This document shows positions 17,791-27,100 of a stretch of DNA of 64,000 nucleotides, in pieces. Both the position numbers and the translations under genes were made by a program. Position 1 is the first letter of the stretch, and the number at the start of each line of letters is the position of its first letter. The notes beneath the pieces are model-generated. The model was not told where the DNA came from and made no database searches. It saw only the letters and a list, made by a program, of their open reading frames with translations. Source of the stretch: CBDATB01 sp965199745 (GTDB taxonomy: Bacteria; Bacteroidota; Bacteroidia; Cytophagales; Flammeovirgaceae); assembly GCA_965199745.1 (NCBI GenBank), contig CBDATB010000012.1, forward strand, positions 372,001 through 436,000. The letters run 5' to 3'.

Positions 17791-18936
17791 TTGAAAAAAG
17801 ATACTCTCATAATAATTGTTTTATGCCTGTTTTGGTTGCTGATTGAATCAGGTTTGGCTGCTGCTTTTGGTGTGAGAATTGTCAATGATTCAGTACGCTA
17901 TATGAGTGCTGCTAACCAATTGATTCTGACTCAGAAAATAGTTTTAAGCCATCATTTTTGGTATTTTAGTTATGTTTCTTTGGTGGCAGCAGTTTTTTTA
18001 TTGGGCGGTGAGGCAATTGCTATCGTTGCGATACAAGTTGTCATTTCGGCTCTGGCCGCCGCTGCACTGTATTATGTAGTTTGCCAAATAGTAGCGGATA
18101 AATACACGGCTTACTTATCGGTTTTTTTATACTTATTTTGGCTGAAAATTCACCAACTACATTTCTATGTACTCACCGAATCTTTATTTTCTTCTATGGT
18201 GATTTTGTCTTTTGCCTTGTTGTGTTTTTTGAAAAAACGCCAAATAAACTTATTCTTTGCCTTACCTTTATTTTTGTATACCGCTCTCATCCGACCAACC
18301 GGTGTGGTGCTTATTATTTGTTTGATAATTTATTGGTTAAGTGTACTCTATAATTCAGATCGCTGCTTATTTATAAGAGTTTGCATAGTGGGGATGCCCT
18401 TTGTTTCTGCTCTATTTATTTTACTACTTAATCGAATGCTATCTACTTTTTTTTTGGTAGAAAGATATTGTCTGGGCGAGTTGATTTTTGTTTATGAAGG
18501 CTGGCGCATCGAGTCTGACCGAACAATTATTACTCCCCCTGAGCACTATGCTCCCCTTACTAAGCTCTTTTTTTTCTTCTGGCACAATCTGTGGTTTATG
18601 TGTCGGCTAATGGGTGCAAAACTGATTTTATTTTTTGCCAATATCAAGCCTTATTTTTCTTGGCAGCATAATATTTTAATTGTGTTAGTTTTGTACCCTA
18701 TATACGGCTTTGCCATAAAGGGATTCTTGAATAATTTTTTGGATAAACCTGCTAAACACTATATGTTGTCATTTATTGCTATTCAGGCAGGCATCGTGAT
18801 GTTGACAGTTGTAGATTGGGACGGCAGGTTTTTAATCCCTGTGCTACCTTTTATATTTGTTTTCGCTGCAATTGGTCTGGTAAGCTTTTTTAACGAGCAA
18901 AATATTTGGAAAAATAGAAAATTTACCTTGAAATAA
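17791..18936 (+). CDS. membrane glycosyltransferase-like protein
   Basis: A polytopic inner-membrane protein of about 381 residues with some ten hydrophobic segments, resembling GT-C glycosyltransferases of the dolichyl-phosphate-mannose type. A loop after the first helix carries VNDSVRYMSAANQL, comparable with the acidic loop of those enzymes, and a later loop reads RPTGVVL. No ATG occurs before the middle of the first membrane region; the best starts are TTG codons at 17785 and 17791 (I use the second, giving MKKDTL). It lies 10 bases after the reductase gene and 2 bases before bshA. Sugar donor and acceptor are unknown. Confidence 0.7.
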   Translation: MKKDTLIIIVLCLFWLLIESGLAAAFGVRIVNDSVRYMSAANQLILTQKIVLSHHFWYFSYVSLVAAVFLLGGEAIAIVAIQVVISALAAAALYYVVCQIVADKYTAYLSVFLYLFWLKIHQLHFYVLTESLFSSMVILSFALLCFLKKRQINLFFALPLFLYTALIRPTGVVLIICLIIYWLSVLYNSDRCLFIRVCIVGMPFVSALFILLLNRMLSTFFLVERYCLGELIFVYEGWRIESDRTIITPPEHYAPLTKLFFFFWHNLWFMCRLMGAKLILFFANIKPYFSWQHNILIVLVLYPIYGFAIKGFLNNFLDKPAKHYMLSFIAIQAGIVMLTVVDWDGRFLIPVLPFIFVFAAIGLVSFFNEQNIWKNRKFTLK

Positions 18937-18938
18937 TC

Positions 18939-20069
18939 ATGAAAATAGGCATTGTTTGTTATCCTACTTATGGAGGTAGTGGTGTAGTAGCTAGCGAATT
19001 GGGCAAGGCTTTGGCTGAAAAAGGATATGAAATTCATTTTATTACTTATGATCAGCCTACACGTTTTGATTACCTGAATGGTAATTTATATTATCATAAA
19101 GTTGATATTCGTACTTACCCACTTTTTAAGTACCCGCCTTATGAATTGGCTTTGGCCAGTAAGATGGTAGATGTAGTGAAGACAGAAAAGCTAGATCTAT
19201 TACACGTACACTATGCCATTCCACATGCTTCTGCTGCTTACATGGCCAAAGAAATACTGCGTATGCAAGGCATTATCATGCCGGTGGTAACTACTCTGCA
19301 TGGCACTGATATTACGCTGGTGGGTAAAGATGAAAGTATTAAACCTGTCGTTTCTTTCAGTATTAACCATTCAGATAGCGTAACAGCAGTATCTGAACAT
19401 TTGAGGCAAGAGACTTTCAACTATTTTGATATTACTAAAGAAATAGCAGTGATTTGTAATTTTATCGATCTGAAAAAATTTAATAAGCAGCGCAAAGAAC
19501 ATTTCAGGCAAGCCATTTGCCCCAATAGTGAAAAATTGCTTATTCATACTTCCAACTTCAGAAAGGTAAAGCGCGTAGATGATGCTATTCGGATTTTCTG
19601 CCAGTTAAAAAAGCAAATTTCGTGTAAACTTCTCTTAGTAGGCGACGGACCTGAGCGTTCTAATTTGGAGGAGATGTGCCGCGAATTAGGCGTATTCGAT
19701 GACGTGAGGTTTTTAGGTAAACTTCAAGCGATTGAAGAAGTACTCTCTGTCGCAGATTTGTTTTTGATGCCCTCAAAAAAAGAAAGCTTTGGGTTGGCTG
19801 CCCTAGAAGCACTTGCTTGCGAAGTGCCAATTATTACTAGTGATGCTGGCGGGTTACCAGAGCTAAATATCCAAGGTATTACAGGTTTTATGAGCCCAAT
19901 TGGCGATGTGGCGGGTATGGTAAAAAATGCTTTACATGTTCTTAAAGATGAAAATTTACCTAAGTTTAAGCAAAATGCTCTAGCAAGAGCAAAAGAATTT
20001 GATGTGGTGAAAATCCTTCCCTTATACGAACAGCTTTACAGGGAAACGCTTGCCAAAACTAATTTGTAA
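18939..20069 (+). CDS. bshA: N-acetyl-alpha-D-glucosaminyl L-malate synthase BshA
   Basis: A GT-B (GT4) glycosyltransferase that makes the first intermediate of bacillithiol, the low-molecular-weight thiol used in place of glutathione. The N-terminus (MKIGIVCYPTYGGSGVV), the malate-site region (HVHYAIPHA, TTLHGTDITLVG) and the UDP-sugar site (PSKKESFGLAALEALACEVP, then GGLPELN) are all typical of BshA rather than generic GT4 enzymes. At 376 residues it has family length. The other pathway genes, bshB and bshC, are not in the window. It begins 2 bases after the stop of the membrane glycosyltransferase gene. Confidence 0.93.
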   Translation: MKIGIVCYPTYGGSGVVASELGKALAEKGYEIHFITYDQPTRFDYLNGNLYYHKVDIRTYPLFKYPPYELALASKMVDVVKTEKLDLLHVHYAIPHASAAYMAKEILRMQGIIMPVVTTLHGTDITLVGKDESIKPVVSFSINHSDSVTAVSEHLRQETFNYFDITKEIAVICNFIDLKKFNKQRKEHFRQAICPNSEKLLIHTSNFRKVKRVDDAIRIFCQLKKQISCKLLLVGDGPERSNLEEMCRELGVFDDVRFLGKLQAIEEVLSVADLFLMPSKKESFGLAALEALACEVPIITSDAGGLPELNIQGITGFMSPIGDVAGMVKNALHVLKDENLPKFKQNALARAKEFDVVKILPLYEQLYRETLAKTNL

Positions 20070-20093
20070 TTCACCATTGAAATTTTAAATTCA

Positions 20094-21593
20094 CTACCGC
20101 AGCCTGCCACGTCCAAGGTAAAATTTCAGACCCGTATTAAATCCATAAGTCCCATTATTCAATCCGTTGTCATTTGCTTGGTTATTGAGAAAACCAATAT
20201 TTAAAAGCCTTTCATTGCCTAATGAAACTGAAGTGTTGAAGATAGAATAATTAGCTGCGACAGAAAGTTTGATATTTTGCTTACCAATATCAAAACCAAA
20301 AGAAGCCCCTGCTAAGGTAGTAATATTAGGTCGGTCGGCTAGTATTTCACTAACTTGAAAAGTGTTGGCAGCTAAGTAAGCCGAAATAAAAGGATTGACG
20401 CGCGCATTGTAGCCACCTAAGGTTATTCTTCCGCCTCGTAATCGCTCGGAAAAATTTGGTTCTATAAGTGTTATATCCGCCTGTGTATAAGCCATCCCAA
20501 GCTGCAACCAATCTGACAGCGGTACTGAAATGCCGGCGTAATAAGTATTTCTTATAGATACAGGCGTCTGACTGATATTATCATTGAGAGGCAGGTCGAA
20601 AAGTGGTATATAAATGTATCCAGCTGTGATACCAAAAATCAGTGTACGCTTTCTTATTTTCTGAGAGTTGACAAATAATTTTTCAAATTGAAAATTGTTC
20701 AGAGAGAAATTTAAACCTCTACTATCCGAAATCTCTACCTTGAAAATTAAGTCTTCTGTCGTAAGATAAGTATCATTTTCTGTGTCGCCAAATTGTAGAT
20801 TGAATTTTTTCTCATTAATAATATCTTTTATGTCTTCTTCCCCGAAACTCAGCAGGTTCAAGTTCTGAATTTTGTAGTATTTTAACGCTTTAAAAAGTAA
20901 GAGTTTGTATTGATGCTCTAACACTTTTACAGGTACTGTTCTATGGTATTGTGGTGAGCCTTTAACAACAACAACCCCCACTTTATAAGGAGTAATTCTT
21001 CCATTTTTAAGTTTTCTGCTTTCTCTGCGCGTGATGATAGCATCGTTTTTAGCCATTTTACTAAAACGAATATCAAAAGCTTTGATTTTACTCACATTTT
21101 TTTTGTGCTGATTGGAAGCCATCGCTACAATACCACCTTCGAGGTTGAGGGCTTGAAGATAGAAGATATTGTCTTTCTTATAAAAGTAGCCTGAAATAAT
21201 ATGTGTGAGTTGTTTGGAGGAAATCTGCTTTAGATTATCACCGGCATACAGAGCAGTTAGCTGTTTCTTTACTCGCTCAATAATCTCTTTGATTTCACTT
21301 CCTCTTCTGATGGAAATAGTTACATTAGGATATTTTCCTTTACGTATCTTTTTATGATTTTTGATACTATAATCAGAGATAGCTTCTTCGATAATGCCCT
21401 TAGCGCGCGGATAACCCTTTATGTCATCGACATAAAAATTCAGCCCTCCTGTATTGACAGGACTATCACTGCCAATTTCTTTTATGAGTTTGTAAGCAAG
21501 TTTTTGTAGCTGTGAGTCTGTAAGCCTAGATTGGGAGAAAATATTAGAAATGACAAACAATGAATGTAGTACAATCAAGATAAATCTGCCCAT
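20094..21593 (-). CDS. secreted protein with CsgG/FlgO-like N-terminus and beta-barrel
   Basis: A signal peptide (about residues 1-20, ending FSQ) precedes two parts. Residues 25-250 have alternating helices and strands recalling CsgG/FlgO-type proteins (LAYKLIKEIG, then an IIEEAISDYS helix, then an ISGYFYKKDNIFYLQALNLE strand pair). Residues 310-499 look like an outer-membrane beta-barrel, with amphipathic strands (ITAGYIYIP, LQLGMAYTQAD) and a C-terminal aromatic strand (GLKFYLGRG). I do not know the family; an outer-membrane role is inferred. It converges with bshA (24 bases between stops). Confidence 0.65.
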   Translation of the reverse strand: MGRFILIVLHSLFVISNIFSQSRLTDSQLQKLAYKLIKEIGSDSPVNTGGLNFYVDDIKGYPRAKGIIEEAISDYSIKNHKKIRKGKYPNVTISIRRGSEIKEIIERVKKQLTALYAGDNLKQISSKQLTHIISGYFYKKDNIFYLQALNLEGGIVAMASNQHKKNVSKIKAFDIRFSKMAKNDAIITRRESRKLKNGRITPYKVGVVVVKGSPQYHRTVPVKVLEHQYKLLLFKALKYYKIQNLNLLSFGEEDIKDIINEKKFNLQFGDTENDTYLTTEDLIFKVEISDSRGLNFSLNNFQFEKLFVNSQKIRKRTLIFGITAGYIYIPLFDLPLNDNISQTPVSIRNTYYAGISVPLSDWLQLGMAYTQADITLIEPNFSERLRGGRITLGGYNARVNPFISAYLAANTFQVSEILADRPNITTLAGASFGFDIGKQNIKLSVAANYSIFNTSVSLGNERLLNIGFLNNQANDNGLNNGTYGFNTGLKFYLGRGRLR

Positions 21594-21641
21594 ATCAATT
21601 TTTTTAAGTACCTTGTTATTGTTAGGTGAATATATAGAACT

Positions 21642-21656
21642 TTTCTAAATTAGAAA
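21642..21656. promoter_or_regulatory. 15-base palindrome, candidate operator
   Basis: TTTCTAA-A-TTAGAAA is a perfect palindrome with a single central base. It lies just downstream of the likely promoter of the barrel protein gene, where a bound repressor would block transcription. Confidence 0.35.
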
Positions 21657-21759
21657 TTACAAATTACAAATATAGTGCCTTTTGTAAACCTAATTATAAT
21701 GTAATGATAGGCTTAGCAAAATATTCTTTACAATACTAATATATATGAACTCTTTACCC

Positions 21760-21767
21760 TAAATTTG
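21760..21767 (+). promoter_or_regulatory. probable -7 box of desaturase gene
   Basis: TAAATTTG matches TAnnTTTG. It predicts a leader of about 120 bases before the ATG at 21896. The surrounding sequence from TCTTTACCC to GAAAA is nearly identical to that before typA. Confidence 0.45.
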
Positions 21768-21857
21768 AAAACATTTTTAATATGTATTAAGTAGTTAGAA
21801 ATGTGGTAATTTGTGTCGGCTATCTGTCTGCCTTTCTATCACGCGCTAACTTTTAAC

Positions 21858-21880
21858 TAAATTGAATTACACTCAATTTA
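21858..21880 (+). promoter_or_regulatory. inverted repeat before desaturase start
   Basis: TAAATTGA (21858-21865) and TCAATTTA (21873-21880) form a perfect 8-base inverted repeat with a 7-base spacer, ending 15 bases before the ATG. In RNA it would be a hairpin next to the ribosome-binding region; in DNA it could be an operator. Confidence 0.5.
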
Positions 21881-21895
21881 ACCTAATTATATAAC

Positions 21896-23023
21896 ATGAT
21901 AAAGAAAATTGATGAATGCATCGTGTCCACCAGTAATAACGAGCAAGTCGAAACCATCTTCTTCAACAAGAAAAGTACTCGCGAATTTTATTCTATACTC
22001 CGCAAGAGAGTACACGATTATTTCGAAGAGCGCAACATATCGAAACATGCAAACAGTGCAATGGTTTTTAAAACCTTTTTTATTTTATCTGTATTTGTAG
22101 GTTCTTACTTTTTGATTTTATCAAATCTCTTCAGTCCGTTAAATATGTTATTGCTGGCAGCCATTAATGGTTTTTCCGCTGCACTGATTGGGGTCAATAT
22201 CGGTCATGATGCTATTCACGGTGCTTATTCTTCTAATGCCAAAACAAATAAAGCCGTAGCTATTTGGTTTAATATCATTGGTGCTAATGATTATATGTGG
22301 AATATTACGCATAATGTTGTTCATCACACCTACACTAATATTCCCGGTCACGATGAAGATATTGACCAAGTGCCTATTTTGCGACTCAACCCGCACCAAG
22401 CCCTTTGGTGGATACACCGCTTTCAGCATGTCTACGTTTTTTTACTATATCCTTTTGCTACTTTGTCTTGGGTATTTATAAAAGATTATGCAAAATTTTT
22501 TAAACCGAAAATCGGCTCTTATGATAATAGTAAACGCAATAAAAAAGAACTCATACGTATGATTTCCTACAAACTCGTGTATTATGCTTTATTTGTGTTC
22601 ATACCGTTGTTGGTTATCAATCTTCCTTGGTATCAAATATTATTCGGTTTTCTTGTTTTGCACTGGGTAGAAGGATTTGCCCTATCGCTTATTTTCCAGT
22701 TGGCACATATTATAGAAGAGGTGGAATTTCCCGACCCTGATAAGCAAGGAAAAATGCCGAACTCTTGGGCAGCACACCAGTTATTTACTACTGCTAATTT
22801 TGCTTGTAAGAATCCCTGGGTGAAGTTTATTTTTGGTGGGCTGAATTTCCAGATAGAACACCACTTATTTCCTAAGGTTTGCCATATTCATTATGGTGAT
22901 ATTGCCCCGATTGTGCGGCAAACAGCTCAAGAATTTAACTTGCCCTATATTGAATATAAAACGTTTTATGGCGCACTGCAATCGCACGTACGTACTTTGA
23001 AACGCTTCGGCAATTCAGTTTGA
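21896..23023 (+). CDS. membrane fatty acid desaturase
   Basis: A di-iron integral membrane enzyme that puts double bonds into acyl chains of lipids or acyl-CoA. The three His boxes are complete: HDAIH at 104-108, HNVVHH at 139-144 and QIEHH at 319-323. The QIEHH form is typical of front-end (delta-5/delta-6-like) desaturases; no fused cytochrome b5 domain is present, so a separate electron donor is needed. Four to six membrane segments flank the boxes. At 375 residues the length fits. A role in membrane fluidity at low temperature is inferred from the family; the hairpin-forming leader would fit regulation. Confidence 0.92.
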   Translation: MIKKIDECIVSTSNNEQVETIFFNKKSTREFYSILRKRVHDYFEERNISKHANSAMVFKTFFILSVFVGSYFLILSNLFSPLNMLLLAAINGFSAALIGVNIGHDAIHGAYSSNAKTNKAVAIWFNIIGANDYMWNITHNVVHHTYTNIPGHDEDIDQVPILRLNPHQALWWIHRFQHVYVFLLYPFATLSWVFIKDYAKFFKPKIGSYDNSKRNKKELIRMISYKLVYYALFVFIPLLVINLPWYQILFGFLVLHWVEGFALSLIFQLAHIIEEVEFPDPDKQGKMPNSWAAHQLFTTANFACKNPWVKFIFGGLNFQIEHHLFPKVCHIHYGDIAPIVRQTAQEFNLPYIEYKTFYGALQSHVRTLKRFGNSV

Positions 23024-23042
23024 TATATCAGTACTTGGCTGA

Positions 23043-23074
23043 GCAGCGTAGCACGTAGCTACTCGCCACGCTGC
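23043..23074 (+). other. hairpin between desaturase and moaA genes
   Basis: GCAGCGT (23043-23049) pairs with ACGCTGC (23068-23074); an alternative pairing, GTAGC with GCTAC, lies inside. The stretch is more GC-rich than its surroundings and has no T-run. It could be an attenuator or mRNA-stabilising hairpin. Confidence 0.35.
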
Positions 23075-23094
23075 CATTGGTAGTCTGTGAATGA

Positions 23095-24093
23095 ATGAAA
23101 AAACTATATGATAATTACGGAAGAGTCATCAATTACCTGCGCCTAGCAGTGACAGACCGATGTAATTTGCGTTGTTCTTATTGCATGCCAGCATGCGGCA
23201 TCCAATACGTTTCCAAAAAAGATCTGCTCAGCTATAAAGAAATCCAATATCTGGTGGGCTTATTTACGGAAATGGGTATTTCTAAGCTGCGCATCACTGG
23301 TGGCGAGCCTTTTGTCCGCAAAGGTATAGTCTCTTTTTTAGAAAAACTCAGTTGCCTTCCGCAGCTCAAACAAATCAATATTACGACCAATGGCACGACC
23401 ATAACACCATTTATTCCAGCACTTCAGTCAATGCAAATTCACTCCGTAAATCTCAGTTTAGATAGTTTGGACAGGAAGCGATTTTTTCAAATTACTCGCC
23501 GTGATGTTTTTCATCAGGTGATGCGTGCTTTAAACCAATTGCTCGCTGCCGGCATTTCTACTAAAATTAACGTAGTGGTAATGCAAGGCAAAAATATTGA
23601 AGATATATATCCGATGGTCGAACTGACTAAAGACTATCCGATTAGTGTACGTTTCATAGAAGAAATGCCTTTTAACGGCCAAGGGCGGTATGTCCCTGAG
23701 CTTTATTGGAATTACTGCCGTATATTAGCACATATTAAGCACCGTTATCCCAACATATATAAGATTTCCGACTCCTCAAAGTATGCCACCGCTGTTCGTT
23801 ATCAAATTCAAGGACATCGAGGTAATATTGGCATTATTGCTGCATTTAGCAGAACTTTTTGCGGGGCTTGTAATCGCATCAGACTAACGGCTAAAGGTAT
23901 GCTTAAAACCTGTCTTTATGACAGTGGTGTATTAGATATAAAAACACTGTTGCGATCAGGTGTTTCAGAGAAAGAATTGAAACTAACTTTACTAAAAATA
24001 TTAGGAAAACGTCCTAAAAACGGCTTTGAAGCCGAGAAAAATCGCGTATCAAATATTCCGGTATCTGAATCTATGTCTACCATAGGCGGGTAA
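23095..24093 (+). CDS. moaA: GTP 3',8-cyclase MoaA
   Basis: A radical SAM enzyme for the first step of molybdenum cofactor synthesis. It carries two 4Fe-4S sites: the radical SAM motif with C23, C27 and C30, and a C-terminal set with C256, C259 and C273 spaced C-x2-C-x13-C. The protein ends in Gly-Gly, as required for activity in MoaA. The GGEP motif for SAM binding is present (ITGGEPFVRKG). At 332 residues it has normal length. The other moa and moe genes are not nearby, so the pathway genes are dispersed. An ATG four bases upstream is out of frame. Confidence 0.95.
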   Translation: MKKLYDNYGRVINYLRLAVTDRCNLRCSYCMPACGIQYVSKKDLLSYKEIQYLVGLFTEMGISKLRITGGEPFVRKGIVSFLEKLSCLPQLKQINITTNGTTITPFIPALQSMQIHSVNLSLDSLDRKRFFQITRRDVFHQVMRALNQLLAAGISTKINVVVMQGKNIEDIYPMVELTKDYPISVRFIEEMPFNGQGRYVPELYWNYCRILAHIKHRYPNIYKISDSSKYATAVRYQIQGHRGNIGIIAAFSRTFCGACNRIRLTAKGMLKTCLYDSGVLDIKTLLRSGVSEKELKLTLLKILGKRPKNGFEAEKNRVSNIPVSESMSTIGG

Positions 24094-24170
24094 TCTTTTA
24101 GTTCGTGTTTTTCTCATTCATTTCAGTCTTTTTCCCTTGCTTTTTTTATCAAAATTAACCTTTTTACCTA

Positions 24171-27100
24171 ATGAAAACATTGTTACTGTCATTATTGGTC
24201 ACTGTTTTTCTTTTTCCTTTTCGAGATGCTTTTTCCCAAAGACGAAAAAGCAATAAAAAGTCTGTTGCTGTTATTGTCAGTTACGACACTGCCTACTACG
24301 CCAGTGCTATTCGTTGGCGTAGCATTGGTCCTTTTCGCGGTGGTCGCTCTGCTGCGGTAACTGGTGTGTTGGGCAAGCCTTTGCTGTTTTACTTTGGTGC
24401 CACGGGCGGCGGGGTATGGCGTACTAAAGACGGTGGAAATACTTGGGAAAATATATCTGACGGTTACTTTGGAGGCTCAATAGGAAGTATTGAAGTTAGT
24501 GCTTCTGATAATAATGTAATCTATGTAGGTGGGGGAGAAGTAACGGTACGTGGCAATGTTTCTTATGGCTACGGTGTGTGGAAAAGTGTTGATGCGGGTA
24601 AAACTTGGTTTTTTTCCGGATTGCCCAACTCAAAGCATATTCCACGAATTCGTGTTCATCCCGATAACCCCGATTTAGTATACGCAGCAGTGTTAGGGGA
24701 TTTGTTTAAATCTTCCAATGAGCGCGGCGTATACAGAAGTAAAGACGGTGGAAAAACCTGGAAAAAAATACTATTCGCCAATGCAGATGCAGGGGCAGTT
24801 GATTTAACTTTTGACTCGTCTAATCCGCGTATATTATATGCTACTACTTGGCGAGTCAGGAGGACTCCCCATAGTTTGGAAAGTGGTGGTAAAGGCTCTG
24901 CACTTTGGAAAAGTATTGACGGAGGTGATACATGGAAAAATATATCTGCTAATGCAGGGCTTCCCAAAGGGCTATGGGGCATTGCAGGCGTAACTGTTTC
25001 ACCACGAAATAGCGAGCGTGTATGGGCAATTATTGAAAATAAAGCAGGTGGTGTTTTTAGGTCGGATAATGCTGGCAAAACATGGAAGAAAGTTAACGAT
25101 ACCCGTGCTTTGAGGCAAAGAGCTTGGTATTATACGCGCATTTATGCCGACACCAAGGACGAAGACATAGTCTATGTATTAAATGTAGATTACCATAAAT
25201 CTACTGATAGCGGTAAAACTTTCAAGGCTTATCGTGCGCCGCACGGCGATCATCACGATCTATGGATAGCCCCTGAAGATAACCAACGCATTATTGTGGG
25301 TGATGATGGAGGGGCGCAGGTAAGTTTCGATGGTGGCAACAATTGGACAAGCTATCACAACCAGCCCACCGCACAGTTTTATCGAGTTACTACTGACAAT
25401 GCTTTTCCTTATCGTATTTATGGTGCACAACAAGACAATAGTACTGTGCGTATTGCTCACCGTACTGTGGGCACTTATATTACTTCAAAAGATTGGGAGG
25501 CGACAGCAGGGGGGGAGAGTGCCCATATTGCCATTCATCCCAAGAATAATGACTTGGTATATGGAGGGAGTTATGGTGGTTTTCTTACTCGAATAGACCA
25601 TACCCTGGATGAGGTAACTGCTGTAAATGTATGGCCAGACAATCCTATGGGCTATGGTGCAGAAGGTATGAAATACCGTTTTCAATGGAATTTTCCTATC
25701 TTTTTTTCACCGTACAATCCTAATGTGTTGTATACTACCTCCAATCGATGGCATAAAAGCACTAATGGTGGACAGTCGTGGGAAATTATCAGCCCTGATT
25801 TGACCCGAAACGACAGCACTAAGCTAGTTTCTTCGGGCGGTTCGATTACCAAAGATAATACTGGGGTGGAATATTATGCGACTGTTTTTGCTGCTACAGA
25901 ATCACGTGTAGAAAAAGGTCTGCTTTGGAGTGGTTCGGATGATGGGCTTATTTACATAAGCCGCAATGGTGGTCAGGATTGGCAAAATGTAACCCCCGCC
26001 AACTTGCCCGAATGGATGATGATAAACAGTATTGAAGTAGACCCTTTTGTCGAAGGTGGCGCATATGTAGCAGGCACTCGGTACAAAATGGGAGATTATC
26101 AACCTTATATTTATGTAACAAAAGATTACGGTAAAATATGGACAAAGAAGGTCTCGGGCATTGACCGCAATGATTTTACCAGAGTAGTACGGGCAGACCC
26201 TAAGCGCGAAGGATTATTGTATGCCGGTACAGAAAGTGGAGTATACGTTTCTTTTGACGATGGCGCAAGCTGGTCGTCTCTGCAACTGAATTTGCCCATA
26301 GTACCTATTACTGATTTAGCCGTCAAAAACGATAACCTTATTGCTGCTACTCAAGGGAGAAGCTTTTGGTTGATTGATGATTTGACCGTGTTACACCAGC
26401 TCAACGACCAAGTGGGAAGAACAAATTTTTATTTATATCAGCCCATGCCTTCCTACCGCATGGGAGGCGGTCAAGTCAAAGAGAGTAGAACAGCCGGACA
26501 AAACCATCCGGGTGGGGTGATGGTTCATTTTTGGCTTGCCAATGAAGACACCAGTCAAGTACTTACCTTAAGTTTTCTAGAAGAGGATGGGGATACTATC
26601 AAGACTTTTTCTACCCACGCTAAAGAGAAGAAAAACAAACTCAAAGTAAAAAAAGGAGGTAATTGTTTTGTCTGGGATATGCGCTACCAAGATGCACAAG
26701 ATTTTGAGGGTATGGTCATGTGGTGGGGAAGTATGGCAGGACCTAAAGCAGTGCCGGGTAATTATCGGGTAAATATGTGTGTTGGAGATAATGAGCAGAC
26801 TCGCAATTTTGCCATTTTGTCGCGTCCCAATTCTAGTGCTAGTAAGGAAGACATGCAGGCACAATTTGATTTTCTAATGAAAACAAATAGTAAAGTGAGC
26901 GAAGCCCATATGGCCATTCGGGCTATTCGCAAAATGAAAAAACAAGTGCAGGGCTTTCTTCAAAGAGTAGCAAAAGACAGTACCCGTCAAGTAATTATGA
27001 AAAAGGCAAAAAACCTTATTGAGCAAGCTACCGAGATAGAAAAGACCTTATACCAAACTCAAAACCGCAGCCGTCAGGATCCTTTGAATTTTCCCATTCG

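Larger units (their letters stand above)
21594..21895. other. divergent intergenic region with several regulatory signals
   Basis: This 302-base gap between two divergent genes holds, left to right, a perfect 15-base palindrome (21642-21656), a minus-strand box TATATTTG (21674-21667) for the barrel protein gene, a plus-strand box TAAATTTG (21760-21767) for the desaturase, and a 23-base inverted repeat just before the desaturase start. No ORF of interest is present. Confidence 0.5.

Noticed and set aside
23043..23074. Molybdenum cofactor riboswitch before moaA
   Set aside because: Only a simple hairpin is present; the multi-helix structure of that riboswitch class is not visible in the 71-base gap.
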